64,000 bases of DNA, taken from Capra hircus. Its lineage: Eukaryota; Chordata; Mammalia; Artiodactyla; Bovidae. Location of the stretch: contig NW_017189517.1 of the NCBI RefSeq assembly GCF_001704415.2, forward strand, positions 9,249,167 to 9,313,166, in the 5' to 3' direction. Shown one piece after another: positions 10,915 to 21,250 of this stretch (the stretch's first letter is position 1; the number at the start of each line of letters is the position of its first letter). The position numbers and the translations under genes were made by a program. The notes under the pieces are model-generated. The model was not told the origin of the DNA and made no database searches. It was given only the letters and a program-made list of their open reading frames with translations.

Positions 10915-11173
10915 CAGAGAAGGCAATGGCAACCCACTCCAGTACTCTTGCCTGGAAAATCCCATGGAAAGAGGAGCCTGGTAGGCTGCCGTCCGTGGGG
11001 TCACAAAGAGTCGGACATGACTGAGCGTCTTCACTTTCATGCATTGGAGAAGGAAATGGCAACCCACTCCAGTGTTCTTGCCTGGAGAATCCCAGGGATG
11101 GGGAAGCCTCATGGGCTGCCGTCTATGGGGTCGCACAGAGTCGGGCACGACTGAAGCGACTTATCCACAGCTT
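10915..11173 (+). mobile_element. Bov-A2 SINE with 10-bp target duplication
   Basis: Plus-strand Bov-A2 with a short linker; the tail lacks AGC repeats and ends 'cgacttatccacagctt'. Perfect duplication 'ggaggacttt' at 10905-10914 and 11174-11183. The apparent 147-codon frame across 10711-11154 is a by-product of this SINE. Confidence 0.96.
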
Positions 11174-11183
11174 GGAGGACTTT

Positions 11184-11950
11184 AAATACTCCAAACAATC
11201 TACCTGAAAAAAATAGAGGCAAACATGACTGACTTTGAAAAGATTGAAACCCAAATCAAATTATTTGTTCTCAATATTATCAGAGGTATGGTTTAATTGC
11301 AAATAAAGAAAAGATAATGATTTATGAGTCCATTTTCCATATTATCGCTAGCTTCTCTCCTGTCTCTGTGAGCTCAGAATAGTGTAAAATTTGGGGCCTT
11401 TATTTTTCTCTATTGAAACTTCAAATAACTAGAAATGGATGTCCTTTTATTATCATTCACTATTTGGAAAAAATCATATGGTAATGACCCTATTAACAAA
11501 GAAACTATGAGTCAGACCCATATTTTCCTGGCAGGAACCTCATTACCAAAGGTAGAGATAATAGCCAGGAGGAGAGAATGGATCCAGAGTATGGATTCCC
11601 CCTTACTGTGTACCCCTGCAAAATCATTCCCCACTTCTCACCTAACTCAGATATCTCCTTAGCCTCTTAACAAGGTGGTAAGGAGGCAATAACTTTGACA
11701 TGGGCACAGTTCCCCATCCACCAGAGACCTCAAGCCAAGACTCCCTGTGCCTTTACTTGCCACCACCCTGACCCAGCTGCAAACTGATTAGCATTTCCCC
11801 TCAATGCCTTCTGTACCCAGGAAGATTGCCTAAAAATATGCTTTCTTCACTCCTTCACTCCCTCAAGAAATATCTATTGAGTATCTACCTCCTGCCATGT
11901 TATCAGATGTCCATCTAGGTTTCCTGAGTCTTACAGTTTACACAATTTGT
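11184..11950. other. Unassigned sequence with a short L2-like end
   Basis: Mostly unrecognised. Bases ~11850-11930 ('aagaaatatctattgagtat') resemble a reversed L2 3' end. Confidence 0.4.
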
Positions 11951-11961
11951 AGGGCTATTTT

Positions 11962-12188
11962 GGGGGGTTCCCTGGTGGCTCAGAGGGTAAAGAATCTGCC
12001 TGCAATGCATGAGACCTGGGTTTGATCCTTGGGTCAGGAAGATCCACTGGAGGAGAGCGTGGCAACCCACTCCAGTATTCTTACCTGGAGAATCCCATGG
12101 ACAAAGGAGCCTGGTGGGCTACATTCCACGGGTTTGCAAAGAGTCAGACACGACTGAACAACTAACACTTGCCCTTACTTGCACTTGC
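11962..12188 (+). mobile_element. Bov-tA SINE
   Basis: Head from 'gttccctggtggctcagagg', body with 'ctccagtattcttacctgg', end 'acacgactgaacaactaa'. Flanks share 'agggctat' (11951-11958 and 12189-12196), an imperfectly preserved target duplication. Confidence 0.95.
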
Positions 12189-12838
12189 AGGGCTATCTTT
12201 AAGAAAAAGATGTCAATACAAAAAATACCCAAAAATGTCAATACAAAACTGAGTAATTAAATATTTACTTAGAATTTAGAAATCACAACAAATCATAAAT
12301 TTGAAAGCTGAAATAGAACTAACATTACAAAATCCATAAAAATAACATGCTGTTTATAGTAACTGCATGACACATCTACAATTTCCCACTTTTAAAGCTG
12401 CATACCCTTTGATCATCTTTTCACATGACAAAGATTTTGTATTGATAATATAAATTTCCATGAAGAAAATAGAAAGATAATTCAATCTTTCCTCTGTGTA
12501 GCAAGATTGTTCAAATTTTGTCTTTATTATTATTGATAATTTTGAAAAGTTTTGTTCATCAACACAAACATTCATTATCAATATCATGTAACTGTAAATT
12601 TACAGTTTTCTAATGAAAATAAGAAGAAAATTCTGTCAAGTTTCTTTCATACATGACCTGTAAGATCTGGGAGAATTTTCTACAGATTAGCTTCTAGTTG
12701 TGTAGATTTCAACCTTATTTTTCCTGTATGAATCACACACATCCAAGTGATCATTCATATCATGGGTTACACATTCAAATCATGATATGACTTCTGAGCC
12801 TGCATTTTCATGCCATGGTGCCAGCTGAGATAGCACAG
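12189..12838. other. Unassigned AT-rich sequence
   Basis: No gene or repeat recognised. The word 'atgtcaatacaaaa' occurs twice at 12208-12250. Confidence 0.45.
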
Positions 12839-15155
12839 TTCAGTTCAGTTCAGTTCAGTTCAGTCCTCAGTCGTGTCCGACTCTTTGTGAACCCATGAAT
12901 CGCAGCACGCCAGGCCTCCCTGTCCATCACTGTCTCCCGGAGTTCACTCAGACTCATGTCCATCGAGTCCGTGATGCCATCCAGCCATCTCATCCTCGGT
13001 CATCCCCTTCTCCTCCTGCCCCAAATCCCTCCCAGCATCAGAATCTTTTCCAATGAGTCAACTTTTCACATGAGGTGGCCAAAGTACTAGAGCTTCAGCT
13101 TTAGCATCATTCCTTCCAAAGAAATCCCAGGATTGATCTCCTTCAGAATAGACTGGTTGGATCTCCTTGCAGTCCAAGGGACTCTCAAGAGTCTTCTCCA
13201 ACACCACAGTTCAAAAGCATCAATTCTTCGGCTCTCAGCCTTGTTCACAGTCCAACTCTCACATCCATACATGACCACGGGAAAAACCATAGCCTTGGCT
13301 AGACGGACCTTAGTCGGCAAAGTAATGTCTCTGCTTTTGAATATGCTATCTAGGTTGGTCATAACTTTTCTTCCAAGGAGTAAGTGTCTTTTAATTTCAT
13401 GGCTGCAGTCACCATCTGCAGTGATTTTGGAGCCTCCCCAAAAATAAAGTCTGACACTGTTTCCACTGTTTCCCCATCTATTTCCCATGAAGTGATGGGA
13501 CCAGATGCCATGATCTTTGTTTTCTGAATGTTGAGCTTTAAGCCAGCTTTTTCGCTCTCCTCTTTCACTTTCATCAAGAGGCTTTTTAGTTCCTCTTCAC
13601 TTTCTGCCATAAGGGTGGTGTCATCTGCATATCTGAGGTTATTGATATTTCTCCCAGCAATCTTGATTCCAGCTTGTGCTTCTTCCAGCCCAGCATTTCT
13701 CATGATGTACTCTGCATAGAAGTTAAATAAGCAGGGTGACAATATACAGCCTTGACATACTCCTTTTCCTATTTGGAACCAGTCTGTTGTTCCATGTCCA
13801 GTTCTAACTCTTGCTTCCTGACCTGCATACAGATTTCTCAAGAGGCAGGTTAGGTGGTCTGGTATTCCCATCTCTTTCAGAGTTTTCCACAGTTTATTGT
13901 GATCCACACAGTCAAAGGCTTTGGCATAGTCAATAAAGCAGAAAGAGATGTTTTTCTGGAATTCTCTTGCTTTTTCCATGATCCAGCGGATGTTGGCAAT
14001 TTGATCTCTGGTTCCTCTGCCTTTTCTAAAACCAGCTTGAACATCTGGAAGTTCACGGTTCACGTATTGTTGAAGCCTGGCTTGGAGAATTTTGAGCATT
14101 ACTTTACTAGCATGTGAGATGAGTGCAATTGTGTGGTAGTTTGAGCCTTCTTTGGCATTGCCCTCCTTTGGGATTGGAATGAAAACTGACCTTTTCCAGT
14201 TCTGTGGCCACTGCTGAGTTTTCCAAATTTGCTGGCATATTGAGTGCTGCACTTTCACAGCATCATCTTTCAGGATTTGAGATAGCTCAACTGGAATTCC
14301 ATCACCTCCACTAGCTTTGTTCGTAGTGATGCTTCCTAAGGCCCGCTTGACTTCACATTCCAGGATGTCTGGCTCTAGATGAGTGATCACATCATCATGA
14401 TTATCTGGGTCGTGAAGATCTTTTTTGTACAGTTCTTCTGTGTATTCTTGCCACCTCTTCTTAATATCTTCTGCTTCTGTTAGGTCCATACCACTTCTGT
14501 CCTTTATTGAGCCCATCTTTGCATGAAATGTTCCCTTGGTATCTCTAATTTTCTTGAAGAGATCTCTAGTCTTTCCCATTCTGTTCTTTTCCTCTATTTC
14601 TTTGCATTGATCCCTGAAGAAGGCTTTCTTATCTCTTCTTGCTATTCTTTGGAACTCTGCATTCAGATGCTTATATCTTTCCTTTTTTCCTTTGCTTTTT
14701 GCCTCTCTTCTTTTCACAGCTATTTGTAAAGCCTCTCCAGACAGCCATTTTGCTTTTTTGCATTTCTTTTCCATGGGGATGGTCTTGATCCCTGTCTCCT
14801 GTACAATGTCATGAACCTCCGTCCATAGTTCATCAGGCACTCTGTCTATCAGATCTAGCCCCTTAAATCTATTTCTCACTTCCACTGTATAATCATAAGG
14901 GATTTGATTTAGGTCATACCTGAATGGTCTAGTGGTTTTCCCTACTTTCTTCAATTTGAGTTTGAATTTGGCAATAAGGAGTTCATGATCTGAGCCACAG
15001 TCAGCTCCTGGTCTTGTTTTTGTTGACTGTATAGAGCTTCTCCATCTTTGGCTGCAAAGAATATAATCAATCTGATTTTGGTGTTGACCATTTGGTGATG
15101 TCCATGTGTAGAGTCTTCTCTTGTGTTGTTGGAAGAGGATGTTTGCTATGACCAG
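12839..15155 (-). mobile_element. BovB (RTE-clade) LINE, 5'-truncated
   Basis: The element runs right to left. The left end has the (AGTTC)n 3' tail followed by the 3' UTR shared with Bov SINEs. The rest encodes the BovB polyprotein: the C-terminal tail of the AP-type endonuclease (SDH triad codons at 14985-14993) and the whole reverse transcriptase. It is about 2.3 kb of the ~3.2 kb full element and lacks the promoter and most of the endonuclease, so it cannot move by itself. BovB entered ruminants by ancient horizontal transfer (established knowledge). No clear target duplication seen. Confidence 0.97.
13359..15155 (-). pseudogene. BovB endonuclease-tail/reverse-transcriptase frame, nearly intact
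   Basis: One frame stays open for about 598 codons from the truncation point to 13359. Order: endonuclease C-terminus (…ADCGSDHELLIAKF), thumbless linker rich in Lys/Glu, then RT. RT motifs seen: fingers PIPKEGNAKEGSNY, GFRKGRGTRDQI, motif A FIDYAKAFDCVDH (about 13902-13943), motif B-like QGCILSPCLFNFYAEYIMR, catalytic YADD (13620-13631), and motif D/E GLKLNIQKTKIM. Near 13440 a 2-base excess shifts the frame, giving a false end at 13359. The true C-terminus continues in another frame (ESWTVNKAESRRIDAFELW) to a nonsense codon at 13087-13089. No in-frame ATG marks a natural start; expression is not implied. Confidence 0.9.
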
Positions 15156-15430
15156 TAATGCAAACTATTCCTATGCCTTCTAGGTAGTTTTTATTATAAT
15201 CCCAGGTGACTGCAAACAGCATAAACACATTACATTAACCCCAACTAAAAGTAGCCTCATTCCACAAAGTTGCAGTCATATAAAATGAGTACATCCTAGA
15301 TACCTACTACTTCAGTATAGTGTCTATAGCTAAAAATACCATATACTGTATACTAAAAGACTTATTAAGGCAGATCTTATATTAGGTGTTTTTATGGTCA
15401 TCATCATCCTCATAAACAAAAAAGAAAGGA
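15156..15430. other. Unassigned sequence
   Basis: No feature recognised between BovB and the next L1 fragment. Confidence 0.4.
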
Positions 15431-15600
15431 GGAGGGAACTTTTGGAGGTGATAAATATGTTTAAGACACAGATTGTGGTAATGGTTTCATGGGTGTATAC
15501 TTACCTGTAAACTCATCAAGTTGTACAAATTAAATATGGATAGCTTTTTGTATGTCAGTAAAATCAGACCTCAGTAAAATGGTTTTAAAAAATATATTCC
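15431..15600 (+). mobile_element. L1M-type 3' end
   Basis: 'gattgtggtaatggtttcat', 'gggtgtatac' and 'caagttgtacaaattaaata' are the 3' UTR of an older L1. Terminal A-rich tail near 15585. Confidence 0.75.
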
Positions 15601-15959
15601 CACTGTAACTCCCCCTTAGCCCAACCCCCAGAATACCTGCAGCCACTCAAATGCCACTCTACAAAAAGGCAGGCATGATGGAGAAGTTGAAACGGAGAGA
15701 CAGTGTCTTAACTATTTTCAAATTTTGCAAAAATATATGACCATATGAACACATTGCCTTGGGAGGGGACCATGTAAATGATGGGCCCTGATGTTTATTT
15801 CTCATCTGCTTTATGGTAAATCTGCTACCACTTACTGTATATATATAATTTCCTCTCTGTACACTGTGGGAGCCTAGTAACATTAACATCTTAGCATCAG
15901 TGAATATACCTAGTTCCCAGATCTTGGTGCTTTAAATATTATTCTCCAATAAATGGAGA
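15601..15959. other. Unassigned sequence
   Basis: No gene or repeat recognised; a 76-codon minus frame (15659-15889) has no recognisable features. Confidence 0.4.
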
Positions 15960-16770
15960 AAAATGGCTTACTGTAGACCCAGGAAAAAAAAAAAGACAAG
16001 ATGAGTCTGGAATATCTAATTATTATGCCAGAAAGTAAGAAAGTATCCCCAAAATGACAAGGGCATGTCAAAAGGACATAGGAACTACCCTGAAGTGGTT
16101 CTCATTGACCAAATCTGAGATAATTTGAACATCAAAATAATGATAACAACATATAATTGTTTGTAAAATAGAAATTCATATTTTTATAAATAAATAGGGA
16201 AGAAAAGAAAGCTATTCCTTATAGAAGAATGCTAACTAATAAAGGGTAGAATTAGAAAATCATCATTGAAATAGAATATTTACATAGTCTCAAAGCATCT
16301 CCCCACAAAATATTCATTTATAACAAAGGGAAAATAGTAACTTTTTAGTAAAGAAATCTGATAGATATCACCTTAATCAATGATTAAACGTAACATCACT
16401 AGTAATAGGACAATTTAATGTACCTCCTGATATGATAAACTGAGAAAAATGTGACATTACTTCTGTTATATTTTTGCCCAAAACTTCATAAGTGGATCTA
16501 CTCATGAGGAAACATCAGACAGCCCAAACTGAGGGACAGTCTACAAAACAAATGAACTGTACTCTAAAAATGTCTAAGTCATGAAAGACAAGGAAAAACT
16601 GAGAAAATGTTCTAGATTGAGCAAAACTAAAAAGATGTGACAGCAAAGTATAACACATAATCTTGGATTTTATCCTGGACCAGAAAAAAAAGTATATTTT
16701 ATTTATTAACTAACTGATTGCTATAAAAGACATTATTGTACCATTGGTGAAATTCAAATGGAGTTTGCGG

Positions 16771-16857
16771 TACACCTGAAACTAACACAGCTTTGTAAAG
16801 CAACTATACTCCAACAAAAACAAAATAAAATCACCACAAAACACCCCAAAACAAGTA
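16771..16857 (+). mobile_element. Extremely short L1 3'-end insertion (87 bp)
   Basis: 'cacctgaaactaacacagc' and 'aaagcaactatactccaaca' are the last ~50 bp of a ruminant L1 plus an A/C-rich tail. Flanks 'gagtttgcgg' (16761-16770) and 'gagtctgcgg' (16858-16867) differ at one base and read as its target duplication within the older L1. Confidence 0.8.
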
Positions 16858-17061
16858 GAGTCTGCGGGTTAGATGGGAGTATTTTTTAAATGTCAATTTT
16901 CTGATTTTGATGGTAGCACTGATGATATATGAAAGTATCTATGCCTTTCTTATGAAATACGCACTGAACTATTTGGGAGCAATGGGCATGTCATATTTAC
17001 AACTTATTTAAGATTAGTTAGGAAAAAAGTAATAAAACATATTTTTTAAAAGAGAGAATGA

Positions 17062-17194
17062 GGGAGTTCCCTGGCTATCCAGTGGTTAGGACTCAGCGCT
17101 TTCACTGCCATGCATGCAGGTTCAATCCTTGGTCAGGGGAACTAAGATCTTGCAGGCTCATGGTGCAACCAAAAAAATATAAATAATAAAAAAT
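17062..17194 (+). mobile_element. CHR-2 (tRNA-type) SINE
   Basis: 'ggagttccctggctatccag', 'tggttaggactcagcgcttt', 'ggttcaatccttggtcaggg' (B-box-like) and a tail 'caaccaaaaaaata'. Perfect duplication 'agagaatga' at 17053-17061 and 17195-17203 within the L1M 3' UTR. Confidence 0.9.
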
Positions 17195-17382
17195 AGAGAA
17201 TGATAAAATGATATAAATAATTAGGGAATCTAAATGAAAAGTATATGGAGCTGTTGGTACTATACTTGCAACTTGCCTATAAGTTTGGAATTATTTCACA
17301 ATAAAAATTTAAGAAAAAAACAGCTGGATACACACTTCAAAGTACTACATAAAGGAGTGGGTTGTCTGTCTACTTAATCAAA

Positions 17383-19463
17383 CTCAGTTTAGTTCAGATC
17401 AGTCAGTCAGTCGTGTCCAACTCTTTGCAACCCCATGAATCACAGCACACCAGGCCTCCCTGTCCATCACCAACTCCCAGAGTTCACCCAAACGCATGTC
17501 CATCGAGTCAGTGATGCCATCCAACTCTCATCCTTTGTCCCCTTCTCCTCCTGCCCCTAATCTTTTCCACTGAGTCACCTTTGTATCAGGTGGCCAAAGT
17601 ATTGGAGTTTCAGCTTCAACATCAGTCCTTCCAGTGAACACCCAGAATTGATCTCCTTTAGGATGGACTGGTTGGATCTCCTTGCAGTCCAAGGGACTCT
17701 CAAGAGTCTTCTCCAACACCACAGTTCAAAAGCATCAATTCTTCAGCACTCAGCTTTCTTCACAGTCCAACTCTCACATCCATACATGACCACAGGAAAA
17801 CCATAGCCTTGACTAGATGGACATTGTTGGCAAAGTAATGTCTCTGCTTTTTAATATGCTGTCTAGGTGGGTCGTAACTTTCCTTCCAAGGCGTAGGCGT
17901 CTTTTAATTTCATGGCTGCAGTCACCATCTGCAGTGATTTGGGGGCCCAGAAAAATAAAGTCTGACACTGTTTCCACTGTTTCCCCATCTATTTCCCATG
18001 AAGTGATGGGACCAGATGCCATGATCTTCGTTTTCTGAATGTTGAGTTTTAAGCCAACTTCTTCACTCTCCTCTTTCACTTTCATCAAGAAGCTTTTTAG
18101 TTCTTCTTCACTATCTGCCATAGGGGTGGTGTCATCTGCATATCTGAGGTTATTGATATTTCTCCCAGCAATCTTGATTCCAGCTTGTGCTTCATCCAGC
18201 CCAGCGTTTCTCATGATGTACTCTGCATAGAAGTTAAATAAGCAGGGTGACAATATACAGCCTTATCATACTCCTTTTCCTATTTGGAACCAGTCTGTTG
18301 TTCCATGTCCAGTTCTAACTCTTGCTTCCTGACTTGCATATAGGTTTCTCAAGAGGTAGGTTAGGTGGTCTGGTATTCCCATCTCTTTCAGAGTTTTCCA
18401 CAGTTTATTGTGATCCACACAGTCAAAGGCTTTGGCATAGTCAATAAAGCAGAAAGAGATGTTTTTCTGGAACTGTTTTGCTTTTTCCATGATCCAGCGG
18501 ATGTTGGCAATTTGATCTCTGGTTCCTCTGCCTTTTCTAAAACCAGCTTGAACATCTGGAAGTTCACAGTTCACGTATTGCTGAAGCCTGGCTTGGAGAA
18601 TTTTGAGCATTACTTTACTAGCGTGTGAGATGAGTGCAATTGTGCAGTAGTTTGAGCATTCTTTGGCATTGCCCTCCTTTGGGATTGGAATGAAAACTGA
18701 CCTTTTCCAGTTCTGTGGCCACTGCTGAGTTTTCCAAATTTGCTGGCATATTGAGTGCTGCACTTTCACAGCATCATCTTTCAGGATTTGAGATAGCTCA
18801 ACTGGTATTCCATCACCTCCACTAGCTTTGTTCGTAGTGATTCTTCCTAAGGCCTACTTGACTTCACATTCCAGGATGTCTAGCTCTAGGTGAGTGATCA
18901 CACCATTGTGATTATCTGGGTCATGAAGCTCTTTTTTGTACAGTTCTTCTGTGTATTCTTGCCACCTCTTCTTAATATCTTCTGCTTCTGTTAGGTCCAT
19001 ACCATTTCTGTCCTTTATTGTGCCCATCTTTGCGTGAAATTTTCCCTTGGTATCTTTAATTTTCTTGAAGAGATCTCTAGTCTTTCATTTCTTTGCATTG
19101 ATCACTGAGGAAGGCTTTCTTATCTCTCCTTGCTACTCTTTGGAACTCTGCATTCAAATGGGTATATCTTTCCTTTTCTCCTTTGCTTTTCACTTCCCTT
19201 CTTTTCACAGCTATTTGTAAGGCCTCCTCAGACAGCCATTTTGCTTTTTTGCATTTCTTTTTCTTGGGGATGGTCTTGATGTCTACTGTACAATGTCACG
19301 AACCTCCATCCATAGTTCATCACGCACTCTGTCTATCAGATCTAGTCCCTTAAATTTATTTCTCACTTCCACTATATAGTCATAAGGGATTTGATTTAGG
19401 TCATACCTGAATGGTCTAGTGGTTTTCTCTACTTTCTTCAATTTCAGTCTGAATTTGGCAATT
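17383..19463 (-). mobile_element. Second BovB LINE, 5'-truncated and degraded
   Basis: Same orientation and nearly the same span as the copy at 12839, but ending just inside the RT N-terminal extension ('gaatttggcaatta'). The RT frame is broken: TGA-TAA at 18263-18268 where the other copy has TGT-CAA, an in-frame TAG at 18854-18856, and a deletion near 19088. Surviving pieces are 17813-18253 (YADD at 18131-18142) and 18266-18853. The 3' UTR around 17520-17580 has small deletions. Confidence 0.96.
17813..18853 (-). pseudogene. Broken BovB reverse transcriptase
   Basis: Two frame pieces of the same RT. The upper piece carries VFIPIPKEGNAKECSNY, GFRKGRGTRDQIANIRW and the motif A FIDYAKAFDCVDH; the lower piece carries FNFYAEYIMR, YADD and GLKLNIQKTKIM. 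Twin stops at 18263-18268 separate them, so no functional enzyme is possible. Confidence 0.9.
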
Positions 19464-19775
19464 AACTAGTCTTCTTTAACACTACTACATTTAATTCATT
19501 AACTACTTTGTGTCATAAGAGACTTCAAGGAAAGCCATTCATAACATAAACTATTTTAACATAATTCCAAGGGTCAGTATAAAAATATTGTTGCCCTCTT
19601 GACCTATTCTTAATCATACAGAACTTCTCCAACACTTCTGGAGTGTAAAGTGAGCTATAACTGTTTCTGCAAAGTATGTCAATTAGCCCTGAGCTAGAGT
19701 TACTGGATTTATTAAGTGAACAATGGAGGTGGGTAAAAAGTATTAATAAAAAATTGAGAATCTGATTGTAACAGT
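19464..19775. other. Unassigned sequence
   Basis: No gene or repeat recognised. Confidence 0.4.
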
Positions 19776-19933
19776 ACATGCTTGCTAAGTCAATTCAGTT
19801 GTGTCCAATCTTTTCGACCCAGTGGTTACCCTGTCCGTGGGATTCTCCAGGCAAAAATACTGGAGTGAATTGCCATGCCCTCCTCCAAGGGATCTTCCGG
19901 AGCCTGGAATCAAACCTGGGTCTCTTTGGCATT
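19776..19933 (-). mobile_element. Bov-tA SINE, diverged partial copy
   Basis: 'gctaagtcaattcagttgtg', 'ggattctccaggcaaaaata' and 'ggagtgaattgccatgccct' mark a minus-strand Bov-tA that lacks the outer part of its tRNA head. Confidence 0.88.
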
Positions 19934-20889
19934 AACTTTCAATGTCCTTGACAAAAGTGTTAAAAATGAAGTCAAGGGATCTGTTAAAGACATAAATACA
20001 CAAAAACTGATCTAAAAAAGACTGCTGACAAGTCTCAAGTATCTAGGAGAAGAGAGCTACAAAATATTGTCATTACAGTTATTAATAATTTTCTCAAGAA
20101 CATGATTGTATTACCTCTGCAGAGTGGCCAAATGGATTGGGACAAGAAGAAAAACAACATTCTCTTAAGGGACTTCTCTCGTGGTTACAGAAGCAAAAAC
20201 CTAAGATGGGACAGCAGTTTGGGACCTCATATCAACTCTTAGTATGTGTATCCTGTAAGGATATTGAGGATACAGGGGCTGGGATGTTCCCATTTAAGAG
20301 ATTAGGGCCTTTACAAGACCTTGATTTGACCAAAACTGGTTAGTGGCAGTTAGGGTTTTAAACACAGTCCTTCCCAATCCAGGCCTAGCCTTCTTTCTAT
20401 GGCTCCTCTGCCTTTCTGATGCAAATAAATTATTTTTACAAATCAAAGATTTCCTTTAGAAACCTGTGACACTTGAGAAAAATTTTTAACCCCATGCCAA
20501 GTATAGAAGCTGGCATGAGTACTAAGCAGTGACAGTTAACATGAGCACTGTTATTAGGGAAAGTGTTTAGGCCACTTCTTTCCTACCTCACTGAATGTTT
20601 ACTCCCCAAATCTCAATAAAACAAAACTAAACGGAACCACCACCCATTTCCGGGATTCAAGTAGGAAGGACTAGTATCAATGAGCAACATCAACAGAAAC
20701 CCTGAGATCCTCTTTGAACACATCACTCATCCAAGCCATGGTACAAGGAAAATCAGTCTTTTGTATAGGAGAGAAATCTCTGTGAGAAATATGCAGAGGA
20801 ATCATTTCATTTCTTTGCATCTGCCCTCCTGGTGGGAGGTATCAGGCCTTGGGTAGCCCAAGAAGCTATAGGAAGCATATTACAGAGAG
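19934..20889. other. Unassigned sequence with a 68-codon frame
   Basis: A plus-strand frame at 20137-20343 (starts MGQEEKQHSLKGLLSWLQKQ) is open after a tctgcagag that could be a splice acceptor, but I recall no protein like it and see no partner exon. Otherwise nothing recognised. Confidence 0.35.
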
Positions 20890-21250
20890 TTTAATTTATT
20901 CAAAGAAAATCAGAATCAACTAATCAGAAGGAAGGGGAAAATGCATTAATTAAACAGCTTTACTCATGCAGAAAAGCTGCCAGCATGAGCATTTCAAATT
21001 ACCTGGGCACACCTAATGCATTTGCATTTGCTCGGGAGAAATGCGTTCTGCCCCACAAAGCCACGAACATTTCATAATTCCATTTGAGCGAATAACAAAA
21101 GGGAATTGACAGCTAAGAACCACCTTCCACACTTGGGGGCTATAGCCTTTTCCTAGGAATTTTTAGCTCATGCAGAAATTCTCTTCTTGACTAGATGTGG
21201 AGAGAGGAAGTTTAACGTCTTCTGTAAAGTAAAAGGCTAAAAAAGAAAAC
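20890..21250. promoter_or_regulatory. Candidate conserved non-coding element
   Basis: Repeat-free, with a dense run of transcription-factor-like words: 'taatgcatttgcatttgc' contains a POU octamer (ATTTGCAT), followed by CpG-containing sequence unusual for this AT-rich region and 'cataattcc'. This is inference from composition only; no alignment was possible. Confidence 0.3.

Larger units (their letters stand above)
15960..17325 (+). mobile_element. Older L1 (L1M-type) 3' UTR with two insertions
   Basis: Typical 3' UTR words in order: 'gaactaccctgaagtggttc', 'aaactgagggacagtctac', 'gatgtgacagcaaa', 'tttatcctggaccagaaaaa', 'tttctgattttgatggtagc', and the end 'ttggaattatttcacaataa'. Interrupted by a tiny L1 end (16771-16857) and a CHR-2 SINE (17062-17194). 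Confidence 0.75.

Noticed and set aside
10711..11154. 147-codon plus-strand frame
   Set aside because: Its second half is Bov-A2 sequence and the first half has no recognised domain.
13133..13447. Plus-strand frames across both BovB copies
   Set aside because: Antisense shadows of the RT coding strand; near-identical shadows occur in both copies.
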